From NCBI RefSeq assembly GCF_029227915.1, contig NC_079880.1:1118001-1182000 (forward strand): a DNA stretch of 64,000 bases, written 5' to 3'. Position numbers and translations under genes: made by a program. Origin of the DNA: Hydractinia symbiolongicarpus. Taxonomy: Eukaryota > Cnidaria > Hydrozoa > Anthoathecata > Hydractiniidae. This document shows positions 36,198 to 48,839 of the stretch, piece after piece; position 1 is the stretch's first letter; every line of letters begins with the position of its first letter. The notes beneath the pieces are model-generated. The model was not told where the DNA came from, searched no databases, and saw only the letters and a program-made list of their open reading frames with translations.

Positions 36198-39100
36198 TGA
36201 CTTATTTATCTAAGTTTTTAAATGAAGCGCTACCACAGCGCCCAGTATTATCGCTGAGTGTTGTTAATCATGTCAAATTAAGAAGAATGTTATTTCTTGG
36301 AAACCAATTGTCTCACTTATAATATTTATAAGGTCACAGTCCAAAGGATTGGTCCCAAAGTAAAAATTGACTTATTTATCTAAAATTTTAAATGAAGCGC
36401 TACCACAGCGCCCAGTATAATCGCTGAGTTTCGGCAATCATGTCAAACTAAGAAGAATGTTATTTCTCGGAATCCAATTGTCTCACTTATAACATTTATA
36501 AGGTCACAGTCCAAAATCAGTTCAATTAAGTGCCACAGTCAATCGTTTCACTGTTAAATGCAATGCAACCTAGTAATGTGAGAAAAATATCGCTAAATAC
36601 ATGTTGGTACGAATATGTGACGCAACCGTTGTAACTGAAGCGGATTAATACCGTTAGAAAGTCAATGAAATATAGTTTTTGAAACAGTCGCAATTTCTTC
36701 ACCGCGCAATAACGGCTAGGATTGGTCCCACAGTAAAAATGACTTATTTATCTAAATTTTTAAATGAAGCGCTACCACAGCACCCAGTGTAATCGCTAAG
36801 TTCCGGCAATCATGTCAAATTAAGAAGAATGTTATTTCTTGGAGTCCAATGGTCTCATTTATCACATTTATCAGGTCACAGTCCAAAGTTAGTTCAATTA
36901 AGTCCCACAGTCAATCGTTGCATAGTTAAAAGCGATGAAATCTAGTAACATCAGAGAAATATCGCTAAATACATGTTGGTACGAATATGTGACCCAACCA
37001 TTGTAACTCAAACGAACTGACACTGTTAGAAAGTCAGTGAAATGTAGCATTTGAAACTGTCTCTATTTTTTCAGCGCACGCTAACGGCTAGGATTTCTCC
37101 AACAGTTAAAAGTGACTCTTTCATCTTAATTTTTAAATGAAGCGCTACCACAACGCCCATTGTAATCGCTAAGTTGCGGCAATCATGTCAAATTAAGAAG
37201 AATGTTATTTGTTGGAGTCCAATTGTCTCACTTATAACATTTTTTAACGTCACAGTCCAAAATCAGTTCAATTATGTGCCACAATCAATCGTTTCACTGG
37301 TAAAAGCGATGCAACCTAGTAATATGAGAAAAATATCGCTAAATACATGATGATACGAATATGTGACGCAACCATTGTAACTGAAGCGAATTGATAGCCT
37401 TAGAAAGTCAATGAAATGTAATTTTTGAATCTGCCTCTATTTCTTCTGCGCGTCCTAACGCCTACGATTGGTCCCACAGCACAAAATGACTTACTTGTCT
37501 ACATTTTGAATAAAGCGCTACCCCAGCGCCCAGTGTAATCGCTGAGTTCTGGCAATCATGTCAAATTAAGAAGAATGTTATTTCTTGGAGTCCAATTGTC
37601 TCACTTATCACATTTATAAGGTCATAGTCCAAAATCAGTTCAATTAAGTCCCACAGTCTATCGTTTCACTGTTAAAAGCGATACAACTTAGTAATCTCGG
37701 AAAAAATCACTAAATACATGTTGGTACGAATATGTGACGCAACTGTTGTAGTTGAAACGGACTGATACCGTTAGAAAGTCAATAAAATGTAGTATTTGAA
37801 ACTGTCTCTATTTCTTCAGCGCGCGCTAAGGGCTAGGATTGGTCCCACAGTAAAAATTGACTTATTTATCTAAGTTTTTAAATGAAGCGCTACCACAGCG
37901 CCCAGTATTATCGCTGAGTGTTGTTAATCATGTCAAATTAAGAAGAATGTTATTTCTTGGAAACCAATTGTCTCACTTATAACATTTATAAAGTCACAGT
38001 CCAAAGGATTGGTCCCAAAGTAAAAATTGACTTATTTATCTAAAATTTTAAATGAAGCGCTACCACAGCGCCCAGTAAAATCGCTGAGTTTCGGCAATCA
38101 TGTCAAACTAAGAAGAATGTTATTTCTTGGAATCCAATTGTCTCACTTATAACATTTATAAGGTCACAGTCCAAAATCAGTTCAATTAAGTGCCACAGTC
38201 AATCGTTTCACTGTTAAATGCAATGCAACCTAGTAATGTGAGAAAAATATCGCTAAATACATGTTGGTACGAATATGTGACGCAACCGTTGTAACTGAAG
38301 CGGATTAATACCGTTAGAAAGTCAATGAAATATAGTTTTTGAAACAGTCGCAATTTTTTCACCGCGCAATAACGGCTAGGATTGGTCCCACAGTAAAAAT
38401 GACTTATTTATCTAAATTTTTAAATGAAGCGCTACCACAGCGCCCAGTGTAATCGCTGAGTTCCGGCAATCATGTCAAATTAAGAAGAATGTTATTTCTT
38501 GGAGTCCAATGGTCTCATTTATCACATTTATCAGGTCACAGTCCAAAGTTAGTTCAATTAAGTCCCACAGTCAATCGTTGCATAGTTAAAAGCGATGAAA
38601 TCTAGTAACATCAGAGAAATATCGCTAAATACATGTTGGTACGAATATGTGACCCAACCATTGTAACTCAAACGAACTGACACTGTTAGAAAGTCAGTGA
38701 AATGTAGCATTTGAAACTGTCTCTATTTCTTCAGCGCACGCTAACGGCTAGGATTTCTCCAACAGTTAAAAAGTGACTTTTTTATCTTAATTTTTAAATG
38801 AAGCGCTACCACAACGCCCATTGTAATCGCTAAGTTGCGGCAATCATGTCAAATTAAAAAGAATGTTATTTGTTGGAGTCCAATTGTCTCACTTATAACA
38901 TTTTTTAACGTCACAGTCCAAAATCAGTTCAATTATGTGCCACAATCAATCGTTTCACTGGTAAAAGCGATGCAACCTAGTAATATGAGAAAAATATCGC
39001 TAAATACATGATGGGACGAATATGTGACGCAACCATTGTAACTGAAGCGAATTGATACCCTTAGAAAGTCAATAAAATGTAGTATTTGAAACTGTCTCTA

Positions 39101-39317
39101 TTTCTTCAGCGCGCGCTAAGGGCTAGGATTGGTCCCACAGTAAAAATTGACTTATTTATCTAAGTTTTTAAATGAAGCGCTACCACAGCGCCCAGTATTA
39201 TCGCTGAGTGTTGTTAATCATGTCAAATTAAGAAGAATGTTATTTCTTGGAAACCAATTGTCTCACTTATAACATTTATAAGGTCACAGTCCAAAGGATT
39301 GGTCCCAAAGTAAAAAT
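36198..39317 (+). repeat. 1660 bp / 1290 bp HOR
   Basis: Units start at 36198 (short), 36368, 36740, 37113, 37487, 37858 (short), 38028, 38400, 38774 and 39148 (short). The first five-unit set repeats at 1660 bp, with TAAGTTTTTAAATG and GAGTGTTGTTAATC in each short unit and TTAAATGCAATGCAACC in the next. The second set is one unit shorter (1290 bp), because the TTACTTGTCTACATTTTG unit was lost. Confidence 0.88.
38774..39147 (+). repeat. Chimeric unit explaining the 1290 bp copy
   Basis: The 5' part matches the unit at 37113 (CATCTTAATTTTTAAATG, TTTGTTGGAG, ATACATGATGG). After about 39061 it reads TTAGAAAGTCAATAAAATG, then GTATTTGAAACTGTCTC as at the end of the 37487 unit. The exchange in TTAGAAAGTCAAT removes one unit. 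Confidence 0.82.
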
Positions 39318-42263
39318 TGACTTATTTATCTAAAATTTTAAATGAAGCGCTACCACAGCGCCCAGTAAAATCGCTGAGTTTCGGCAATCATGTCAAACTA
39401 AGAAGAATGTTATTTCTTGGAATCCAATTGTCTCACTTATAACATTTATAAGGTCACAGTCCAAAATCAGTTCAATTAAGTGCCACAGTCAATCGTTTCA
39501 CTGTTAAATGCAATGCAACCTAGTAATGTGAGAAAAATATCGCTAAATACATGTTGGTACGAATATGTGACGCAACCGTTGTAACTGAAGCGGATTAATA
39601 CCGTTAGAAAGTCAATGAAATATAGTTTTTGAAACAGTCGCAATTTCTTCACCGCGCAATAACGGCTAGGATTGGTCCCACAGTAAAAATGACTTATTTA
39701 TCTAAATTTTTAAATGAAGCGCTACCACAGCGCCCAGTGTAATCGCTGAGTTCCGGCAATCATGTCAAATTAAGAAGAATGTTATTTCTTGGAGTCCAAT
39801 GGTCTCATTTATCACATTTATCAGGTCACAGTCCAAAGTTAGTTCAATTAAGTCCCACAGTCAATCGTTGCATAGTTAAAAGCGATGAAATCTAGTAACA
39901 TCAGAGAAATGTCGCTAAATACATGTTGGTACGAATATGTGACCCAACCATTGTAACTCAAACGAACTGACACTGTTAGAAAGTCAGTGAAATGTAGCAT
40001 TTGAAACTGTCTCTATTTCTTCAGCGCACGCTAACGGCTAGGATTTCTCCAACAGTTAAAAAGTGACTTTTTCATCTTAATTTTTAAATGAAGCGCTACC
40101 ACAACGCCCATTGTAATCGCTAAGTTGCGGCAATCATGTCAAATTAAGAAGAATGTTATTTGTTGGAGTGCAATTGTCTCACTTATAACATTTTTTAACG
40201 TCACAGTCCAAAATCAGTTCAATTATGTGCCACAATCAATCGTTTCACTGGTAAAAGCGATACAACCTAGTAATATGAGAAAAATATCGCTAAATACATG
40301 ATGGTACGAATATGTGACGCAACTGTTGTAGTTGAAACGGACTGATACCGTTAGAAAGTCAATAAAATGTAGTATTTGAAACTGTCTCTATTTTTTCACC
40401 GCGCGCTAAGGGCTAGGATTGGTCCCACAGTAAAAATTGACTTATTTATCTAAATTTTTAAATGAAGCGCTACCACAGCGCCCAGTATTATCGCTGAGTG
40501 TCGTTAATCATGTCAAATTAAGAAGAATGTTATTTCTTGGAGACAAATTGTCTCACTTATAACATTTATAAGGTCACAGTCCAAAGGATTGGTCCCAAAG
40601 TAAAAATGACTTATTTATATAAACTTTTAAATGAAGCGCTACCACAGCGCCCAGTTTAATCGCTGAGTTCCGGCAATCACGTCAAATTAAGAAGAATGTT
40701 ATTTCTTGGAGCCCAGTTGTCTCACTTATCACATTTATAAGGTCATAGTCCAAAATCAGTTCAATTAAGTCCCACAGTCAATCGTTTCACTTTTAAAAGC
40801 GATACAACTTAGTAATATCGGAAAAAATCCCTAAATACATGTTGGTACGAATATGTGACGCAACTGTTGTAGTTGAAACGGACTGACACCGTTAGAAAGT
40901 CAATAAAAAGTAGTATTTGAAACTGTCTTGATTTCTTCAGCGCGCGCTAAGGGCTAGGATTGGTCCCACAGTAAAAATTGACTTATTTATCTAAAATTTT
41001 AAATGAAGCGCTACCACAGCGCCCAGTATAATCGCTGAGTTTCGGCAATCATGTCAAACTAAGAAGAATGTTATTTCTTGGAGTCCAATTGTCTCACTTA
41101 TCACATTTTTAAGGTAATAGTCCAAAATCAGTTCAATTAAGTCCCACAGTCTATCGTTTCACTGTTAAAAGCGATACAACTTAGTAATCTCGGAAAAAAT
41201 CACTAAATACATGTTGGTACGAATATGTGACGCAACTGTTGTAGTTGAAACGGACTGACACCGTTAGAAAGTCAATAAAATGTAGTATTTGAAACTGTCT
41301 TGATTTCTTCAGCGCGCGTTAAGGGCTAGGATTGGTCCCACAGTAAAAATTGACTTATTTATCTAAAATTTTAAATGAAGCGCTACCACAGCGCCCAGTA
41401 TAATCGCTGAGTTTCGGCAATCATGTCAAACTAAGAAGAATGTTATTTCTTGGAGTCCAATTGTCTCACTTATCACATTTATAAAGTCATAGTCCCAAAT
41501 CAGTTCAATTAAGTCCCACAGTCTATCGTTTTACTGTTAAAAGCGATACAACTTAGTAATCTCGGAAAAAATCACTAAAGACATGTTGGTACGAATATGT
41601 GACGCAACTGTTGTAGTTGAAACGGACTGATACCGTTAGAAAGTCAATAAAATGTAGTTTGTGAAACTGTCTCTATTTTTTCAGCGCGCTCTAAGGGCTA
41701 GGATTGGTCCCACAGTAAAAATTGACTGATTTATCTAAATTTTTAAATGAAGCGCTACCACAGCGCCCAGTATTATCGCTGAGTGTCGTTAATCATGTCA
41801 AATTAAGAAGAATGTTATTTCTTGGAAACCAATTGTCTCACTTATAACATTTATAAGGTCACAGTCCAAAGGATTGGTCCCAAAGTAAAAATGACTTATT
41901 TATCTAAATTTTTAAATGAAGCGCTACCACAGCGCCCAGTATAATCGCTGAGTTCCGGCAATCACGTCAAATTAAGAAGAATGTTATTTCTTGGAGCCCA
42001 ATTGTCTCACTTATCACATTTATAAGGTCATAGTCCAAAATCAGTTCAATTAAGTCCCACAGTCAATCGTTTCACTTTTAAAAGCGATACAACTTAGTAT
42101 TATCGGAAAAAATCCCTAAATACATGTTGGTGCGTATGTGTGACGCAACTGTTGTAGTTGAAACGGACTGACACCATTAGAAAGTCAATAAAATGTAGTA
42201 TTTGAAACTGTCTTGATTTCTTCAGCGCGCGCTAATGGCTAGGATTGGTCCCACAGTAAAAAT
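39318..42263 (+). repeat. Nine-unit HOR, copy 1 (about 2946 bp)
   Basis: Units start at 39318, 39690, 40064, 40438 (short), 40607, 40979, 41351, 41723 (short) and 41892: seven full and two short. The block repeats from 42264. Shared marks include TTTTTTCACCGCGCGC at 40391/43336, TATATAAACTTTTAAATG near 40616/43561, AATAAAAAGTAG near 40905/43850, GGTAATAGTCC near 41113/44058 and GACTGATTTATC near 41725/44670. Confidence 0.92.
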
Positions 42264-45200
42264 TGACTTATTTATCTAAAATTTTAAATGAAGCGCTACC
42301 ACAGCGCCCAGTATAATCGCTGAGTTTCGGCAATCATGTCAAACTAAGAAGAATGTTATTTCTTCGAATCCAATTGTCTCACTTATAACATTTATAAAGT
42401 CACAGTCCAAAATCAGTTCAATTAAGTGCCACAGTCAATCGTTTCACTGTTAAATGCAATGCAACCTAGTAATGTGAGAAAAATATCGCTAAATACATGT
42501 TGGTACGAATATGTGACGCAACCGTTGTAACTGAAGCGGATTAATACCGTTAGAAAGTCAATGAAATATAGTTTTTGAAACAGTCGCAATTTCTTCACCG
42601 CGCAATAACGGCTAGGATTGGTCCCACAGTAAAAATGACTTATTTATCTAAATTTTTAAATGAAGCGCTACCACAGCGCCCAGTGTAATCGCTGAGTTCC
42701 AGCAATCATGTCAAATTAAGAAGAATGTTATTTCTTGGAGTCCAATGGTCTCATTTATCACATTTATCAGGTCACAGTCCAAAGTTAATTCAATTAAGTC
42801 CCACAGTCAATCGTTGCATAGTTAAAAGCGATGAAATCTAGTAACATCAGAGAAATATCGCTAAATACATGTTGGTACGAATATGTGACCCAACCATTGT
42901 AACTCAAACGAACTGACACTGTTAGAAAGTCAGTGAAATGTAGCATTTGAAACTGTCTCTATTTCTTCAGCGCACGCTAACGGCTAGGATTTCTCCAACA
43001 GTTAAAAAGTGACTTTTTCATCTTAATTTTTAAATGAAGCGCTACCACAACGCCCATTGTAATCGCTAAGTTGCGGCAATCATGTCAAATAAGAAGAATG
43101 TTATTTGTTGGAGTGCAATTGTCTCACTTATAACATTTTTTAACGTCACAGTCCAAAATCAGTTCAATTATGTGCCACAATCAATCGTTTCACTGGTAAA
43201 AGCGATACAACCTAGTAATATGAGAAAAATATCGCTAAATACATGATGGTACGAATATGTGACGCAACTGTTGTAGTTGAAACGGACTGATACCGTTAGA
43301 AAGTCAATAAAATGTAGTATTTGAAACTGTCTCTATTTTTTCACCGCGCGCTAAGGGCTAGGATTGGTCCCACAGTAAAAATTGACTTATTTATCTAAAT
43401 TTTTAAATGAAGCGCTACCACAGCGCCCAGTATTATCGCTGAGTGTCGTTAATCATGTCAAATTAAGAAGAATGTTATTTCTTGGAGACCAATTGTCTCA
43501 CTTATAACATTTATAAGGTCACAGTCCAAAGGATTGGTCCCAAAGTAAAAATGACTTATTTATATAAACTTTTAAATGAAGCGCTACCACAGCGCCCAGT
43601 TTAATCGCTGAGTTCCGGCAATCACGTCAAATTAAGAAGAATGTTATTTCTTGGAGCCCAGTTGTCTCACTTATCACATTTATAAGGTCATAGTCCAAAA
43701 TCAGTTCAATTAAGTCCCACAGTCAATCGTTTCACTTTTAAAAGCGATACAACTTAGTAATATCGGAAAAAATCCCTAAATACATGTTGGTACGAATATG
43801 TGACGCAACTGTTGTAGTTGAAACGGACTGACACCGTTAGAAAGTCAATAAAAAGTAGTATTTGAAACTGTCTTGATTTCTTCAGCGCGCGCTAAGGGCT
43901 AGGATTGGTCCCACAGTAAAAATTGACTTATTTATCTAAAATTTTAAATGAAGCGCTACCACAGCGCCCAGTATAATCGCTGAGTTTCGGCAATCATGTC
44001 AAACTAAGAAGAATGTTATTTCTTGGAGTCCAATTGTCTCACTTATCACATTTTTAAGGTAATAGTCCAAAATCAGTTCAATTAAGTCCCACAGTCTATC
44101 GTTTCACTGTTAAAAGCGATACAACTTAGTAATCTCGGAAAAAATCACTAAATACATGTTGGTACGAATATGTGACGCAACTGTTGTAGTTGAAACGGAC
44201 TGACACCGTTAGAAAGTCAATAAAATGTAGTATTTGAAACTGTCTTGATTTCTTCAGCGCGCGTTAAGGGCTAGGATTGGTCCCACAGTAAAAATTGACT
44301 TATTTATCTAAAATTTTAAATGAAGCGCTACCACAGCGCCCAGTATAATCGCTGAGTTTCGGCAATCATGTCAAACTAAGAAGAATGTTATTTCTTGGAG
44401 TCCAATTGTCTCACTTATCACATTTATAAGGTCATAGTCCAAAATCAGTTCAATTAAGTCCCACAGTCTATCGTTTTACTGTTAAAAGCGATACAACTTA
44501 GTAATCTCGGAAAAAATCACTAAAGACATGTTGGTACGAATATGTGACGCAACTGTTGTAGTTGAAACGGACTGATACCGTTAGAAAGTCAATAAAATGT
44601 AGTTTGTGAAACTGTCTCTATTTTTTCAGCGCGCTCTAAGGGCTAGGATTGGTCCCACAGTAAAAATTGACTGATTTATCTAAATTTTTAAATGAAGCGC
44701 TACCACAGCGCCCAGTATTATCGCTGAGTGTCGTTAATCATGTCAAATTAAGAAGAATGTTATTTCTTGGAAACCAATTGTCTCACTTATAACATTTATA
44801 AGGTCACAGTCCAAAGGATTGGTCCCAAAGTAAAAATGACTTATTTATCTAAATTTTTAAATGAAGCGCTACCACAGCGCCCAGTATAATCGCTGAGTTC
44901 CGGCAATCACGTCAAATTAAGAAGAATGTTATTTCTTGGAGCCCAATTGTCTCACTTATCACATTTATAAGGTCATAGTCCAAAATCAGTTCAATTAAGT
45001 CCCACAGTCAATCGTTTCACTTTTAAAAGCGATACAACTTAGTATTATCGGAAAAAATCCCTAAATACATGTTGGTGCGTATGTGTGACGCAACTGTTGT
45101 AGTTGAAACGGACTGACACCATTAGAAAGTCAATAAAATGTAGTATTTGAAACTGTCTTGATTTCTTCAGCGCGCGCTAATGGCTAGGATTGGTCCCACA

Positions 45201-45935
45201 GTAAAAATTGACTTATTTATCTAAAATTTTAAATGAAGCGCTACCACAGCGCCCAGTATAATCGCTGAGTTTCGGCAATCATGTCAAACTAAGAAGAATG
45301 TTATTTCTTCGAATCCAATTGTCTCACTTATAACATTTATAAAGTCACAGTCCAAAATCAGTTCAATTAAGTGCCACAGTCAATCGTTTCACTGTTAAAT
45401 GCAATGCAACCTAGTAATGTGAGAAAAATATCGCTAAATACATGTTGGTACGAATATGTGACGCAACCGTTGTAACTGAAGCGGATTAATACCGTTAGAA
45501 AGTCAATGAAATATAGTTTTTGAAACAGTCGCAATTTCTTCACCGCGCAATAACGGCTAGGATTGGTCCCACAGTAAAAATGACTTATTTATCTAAATTT
45601 TTAAATGAAGCGCTACCACTGCGCCCAGTGTAATCGCTGAGTTCCAGCAATCATGTCAAATTAAGAAGAATGTTATTTCTTGGAGTCCAATGGTCTCATT
45701 TATCACATTTATCAGGTCACAGTCCAAAGTTAATTCAATTAAGTCCCACAGTCAATCGTTGCATAGTTAAAAGCGATGAAATCTAGTAACATCAGAGAAA
45801 TATCGCTAAATACATGTTGGTACGAATATGTGACCCAACCATTGTAACTCAAACGAACTGACACTGTTAGAAAGTCAGTGAAATGTAGCATTTGAAACTG
45901 TCTCTATTTCTTCAGCGCACGCTAACGGCTAGGAT
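42264..45935 (+). repeat. Nine-unit HOR, copy 2 and start of copy 3
   Basis: Units start at 42264, 42636, 43010, 43383 (short), 43552, 43924, 44296, 44668 (short), 44837, 45209 and 45581. The offset to copy 1 is 2946 bp at the start and 2945 bp after a one-base deletion at GTCAAATAAGAAG near 43086. A third partial copy runs from 45209 to about 45935, where CTAGGATTCCTCC replaces GGATTTCTCC. At 45581 the hairpin reads CTACCACTGCGCC. Confidence 0.92.
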
Positions 45936-46733
45936 TCCTCCAACAGTTAAAAAGTGACTTTTTCATCTTAATTTTCAAATGAAGCGCTACCACATCGCCC
46001 ATTGTAATCGCTGAGTTGCGGCAATCATGTCAAATTAAGAAGAATGTTATTTGTTGGAGTCCAATTGTCTCACTTATAACATTTTTTAACGTCACAGTCC
46101 AAAATCAGTTCAATTATGTGCCACAATCAGTCGTTTCACTGGTAAAAGCGATGCAACCTTGTAATATGAGAAAAATATCGCTAAATACATGATGGTACGA
46201 ATATGTGACGCAACCGTTGTAACTGAAGCGAATTGATACCCTTAGAAAGTCAATGAAATGTAGTTTTTGAATCTGTCTCTATTTCTTCTGCGCGTCCTAA
46301 CGCCTACGATTGGTCCCACAGCACAAAATGACTTACTTGTCTACATTTTGAATAAAGCGCTAACCCAGCGCCCAGTGTAATCGCTGAGTTCTGGCAATCA
46401 TGTCAAATTAAGAAGAATGTTATTTCTTGGAGTCCAATTGTCTCACTTATCACATTTATAAGGTCATAGTCCAAAGTTAGTTCAATTAAGTCCCACAGTC
46501 AATCGTTGCATAGTTAAAAGCGATGAAATCTAGTAACATCAGAGAAATATCGCTAAATACATGTTGGTACGAATATGTGACCCAATCATTGTAACTCAAA
46601 CGGACTGACACTGTTAGAAAGTCAGTGAAATGTACCATTTGAAACTGTCTCTATTTCTTCAGCGCACGCTAACGGCTAGGATTCCTCCAACAGTTAAAAA
46701 GTGACTTTTTCATCTTAATTTTCAAATGAAGCG
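45936..46733 (+). repeat. Mixed satellite units
   Basis: Units at 45955 and 46329, and the start of the 126 bp unit at 46702, are here. The unit at 46329 begins with TTACTTGTCTACATTTTG and ATTTATAAGGTCATAG, then changes to TCCAAAGTTAG and GATGAAATCTAGTAACATC, so it joins two unit types. Confidence 0.85.
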
Positions 46734-46827
46734 TCAAATTAAGAAGAATGTTATTTCTTGGAAACCAATTGTCTCACTTATAACATTTATAAGGTCACAG
46801 TCCAAAGGATTGGTCCCAAAGTAAAAA
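46702..46827 (+). repeat. Doubly deleted 126 bp unit, second copy
   Basis: It has the same two joins as the unit at 34581 (AAATGAAGCGTCAAATTAAG and CCAAAGGATTGGTCCC), 12121 bp downstream, but keeps CCCAAAG after the second join. Sharing both joins means that 34581 and 46702 descend from one rearranged unit. Confidence 0.9.
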
Positions 46828-48510
46828 TGACTTATTTATCTAAATTTTTAAATGAAGCGCTACCACAGCGCCCAGTGTAATCGCTGAGTTCCGGAAATCA
46901 CGTCAAATTAAGAAGAATGTTATTTCTTGGAGCCCAATTGTCTCACTTATCACATTTATAAGGTCATAGTCCAAAATCAGTTCAATTAAGTCCCACAGTC
47001 AATCGTTTCACTTTTAAAAGCGATACAACTTAGTAATATCGGAAAAAATCCCTAAATACATGTTGGTACGAATGTGTGACGCAACTGTTGTAGTTGAAAC
47101 GGACTGACACCGTTAGAAAGTCAATAAAATTTAGTATTTGAAACTGTCTTGATTTCTTCAGCGCACGCTAAGGGCTAGGATTGGTCCCACAGTAAAATTT
47201 GACTTGTTTATCTAAAATTTTAAATGAAGCGCTACCACAGCGCCCAGTATAATCGCTGAGTTTCGGCAATCATGTCAAACTAAGAAGAATGTTATTTCTT
47301 GGAATCCAATTGTCTCACTTATAACATTTATAAGGTCACAGTCCAAAATCAGTTCAATTAAGTGCCACAGTCAATCGTTTCACTGTTAAATGCAATGCAA
47401 CCTAGTAATGTGAGAAAAATATCGCTAAATACATGTTGGCAGGAATATGTGACGCAACCGTTGTAACTGAAGCGGATTAATACCGTTAGAAAGTCAATGA
47501 AATATAGTTTTTGAAACTGTCGCAATTTCTTCATCGCGCAATAACGGCTAGGATTGGTCTCACAGTAAAAATGACTTATTAATCTAAATTTTAAAATGAA
47601 GCGCTACCACAGCGCCCAGTGTAATCGCTGAGTTCCGGCAATCATGTCAAATTAAGAAGAAATTTATTTCTTGGAGTCCAATGGTCTCATTTATCACATT
47701 TATCAGGTCACAGTCCAAAGTTAGTTCAATTAAGTCACACAGTCAATCGTTGCATAGTTAAAAGCGATGAAATCTAGTAACATCAGAGAAATATCGCTAA
47801 ATACATGTTGGTACAAATATGTGACCCAACCATTGTAACTCAAACGGACTGACACTGTTAGAAAGTCAGTGAAATGTAGCATTTGAAACTGTCTCTATTT
47901 CTTCAGCGCACGCTAACGGCTAGGATTCCTCCAACAGTTAAAAAGTGACTTTTTCATCTTAATTTTCAAATGAAGCGCTACTACATCGCCCATTGTAATC
48001 GCTGAGTTGCGGCAATCATGTCAAACTAAGAAGAATGTTGTTTCTTGGAGTCCAATTGTCTCACTTATCACATTTATAAGGTCATAGTCCAAAATCAGTT
48101 CAATTAAGTCCCACTGTCTATTGTTTCACTGTTAAAAGCGATACAACTTAGTAATCTCGGAAAAAATCACTAAATACATGTTGGTGCGAATATGTGACGC
48201 AACTGTTGTAGTTGAAACGGACTGATACCGTTAGAAAGTCAATAAAATGTAGTATGTGAAACTGTCTCTATTTTTTCAGCGCGCTCTAAGGGCTAGGATT
48301 GGTCGCACAGTAAAAATTGACTTATTTATCTAAATTTTTAAATGAAGCGCTACCACAGCGCCCAGTATTATCGCTGAGTGTCGTTAATCATGTCAAATTA
48401 AGAAGTATGTTATTTCTTGGAAACCAATTGTCTCACTTATAACATTTAAAAGGTCACAGTCCAAAGGATTATTCCCAAAATAAAAATGACTTATTTATCT
48501 AAATTTTTAA
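46734..48510 (+). repeat. Split segmental duplication, copy 1 (about 1.8 kb)
   Basis: Units start at 46828, 47200, 47572, 47946, 48318 (short) and 48487. From 46734 to about 48510 the sequence matches 53407-55182 at 6673 bp, then 6672 bp after a one-base difference near 54784. Marks shared by both include CCGGAAATCACG, ATACATGTTGGCA, TTATTAATCTAAATTT and ATGTTGGTGCGAATATG. Each copy has private changes, for example GAAGAAATTTATTTC near 47658 here. Confidence 0.9.
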
Positions 48511-48839
48511 ATGAAGCGCTACCACAGCGCCCGGTATAATCGCTGAGTTTCGGCAATCATGTCAAACTAAGAAGAATGTTATTTCTTGGAATCCAATTGT
48601 CTCACTTATTACATTTATAAGGTCACAGTCCAAAATCAGTTCAATTAAGTGCCACAGTCAATCGTTTCACTGTTAAATGCAATGCAACCTAGTAATGTGA
48701 GAAAAATATCGCTAAATACATGTTGGTACGAATATGTGACGCAACCGTTGTAACTGAAGCGGATTAATACCGTTAGAAAGTCAATGAAATATAGTTTTTG
48801 AAACAGTCGCAATTTCTTCACCGCGCAATAACGGCTAGG

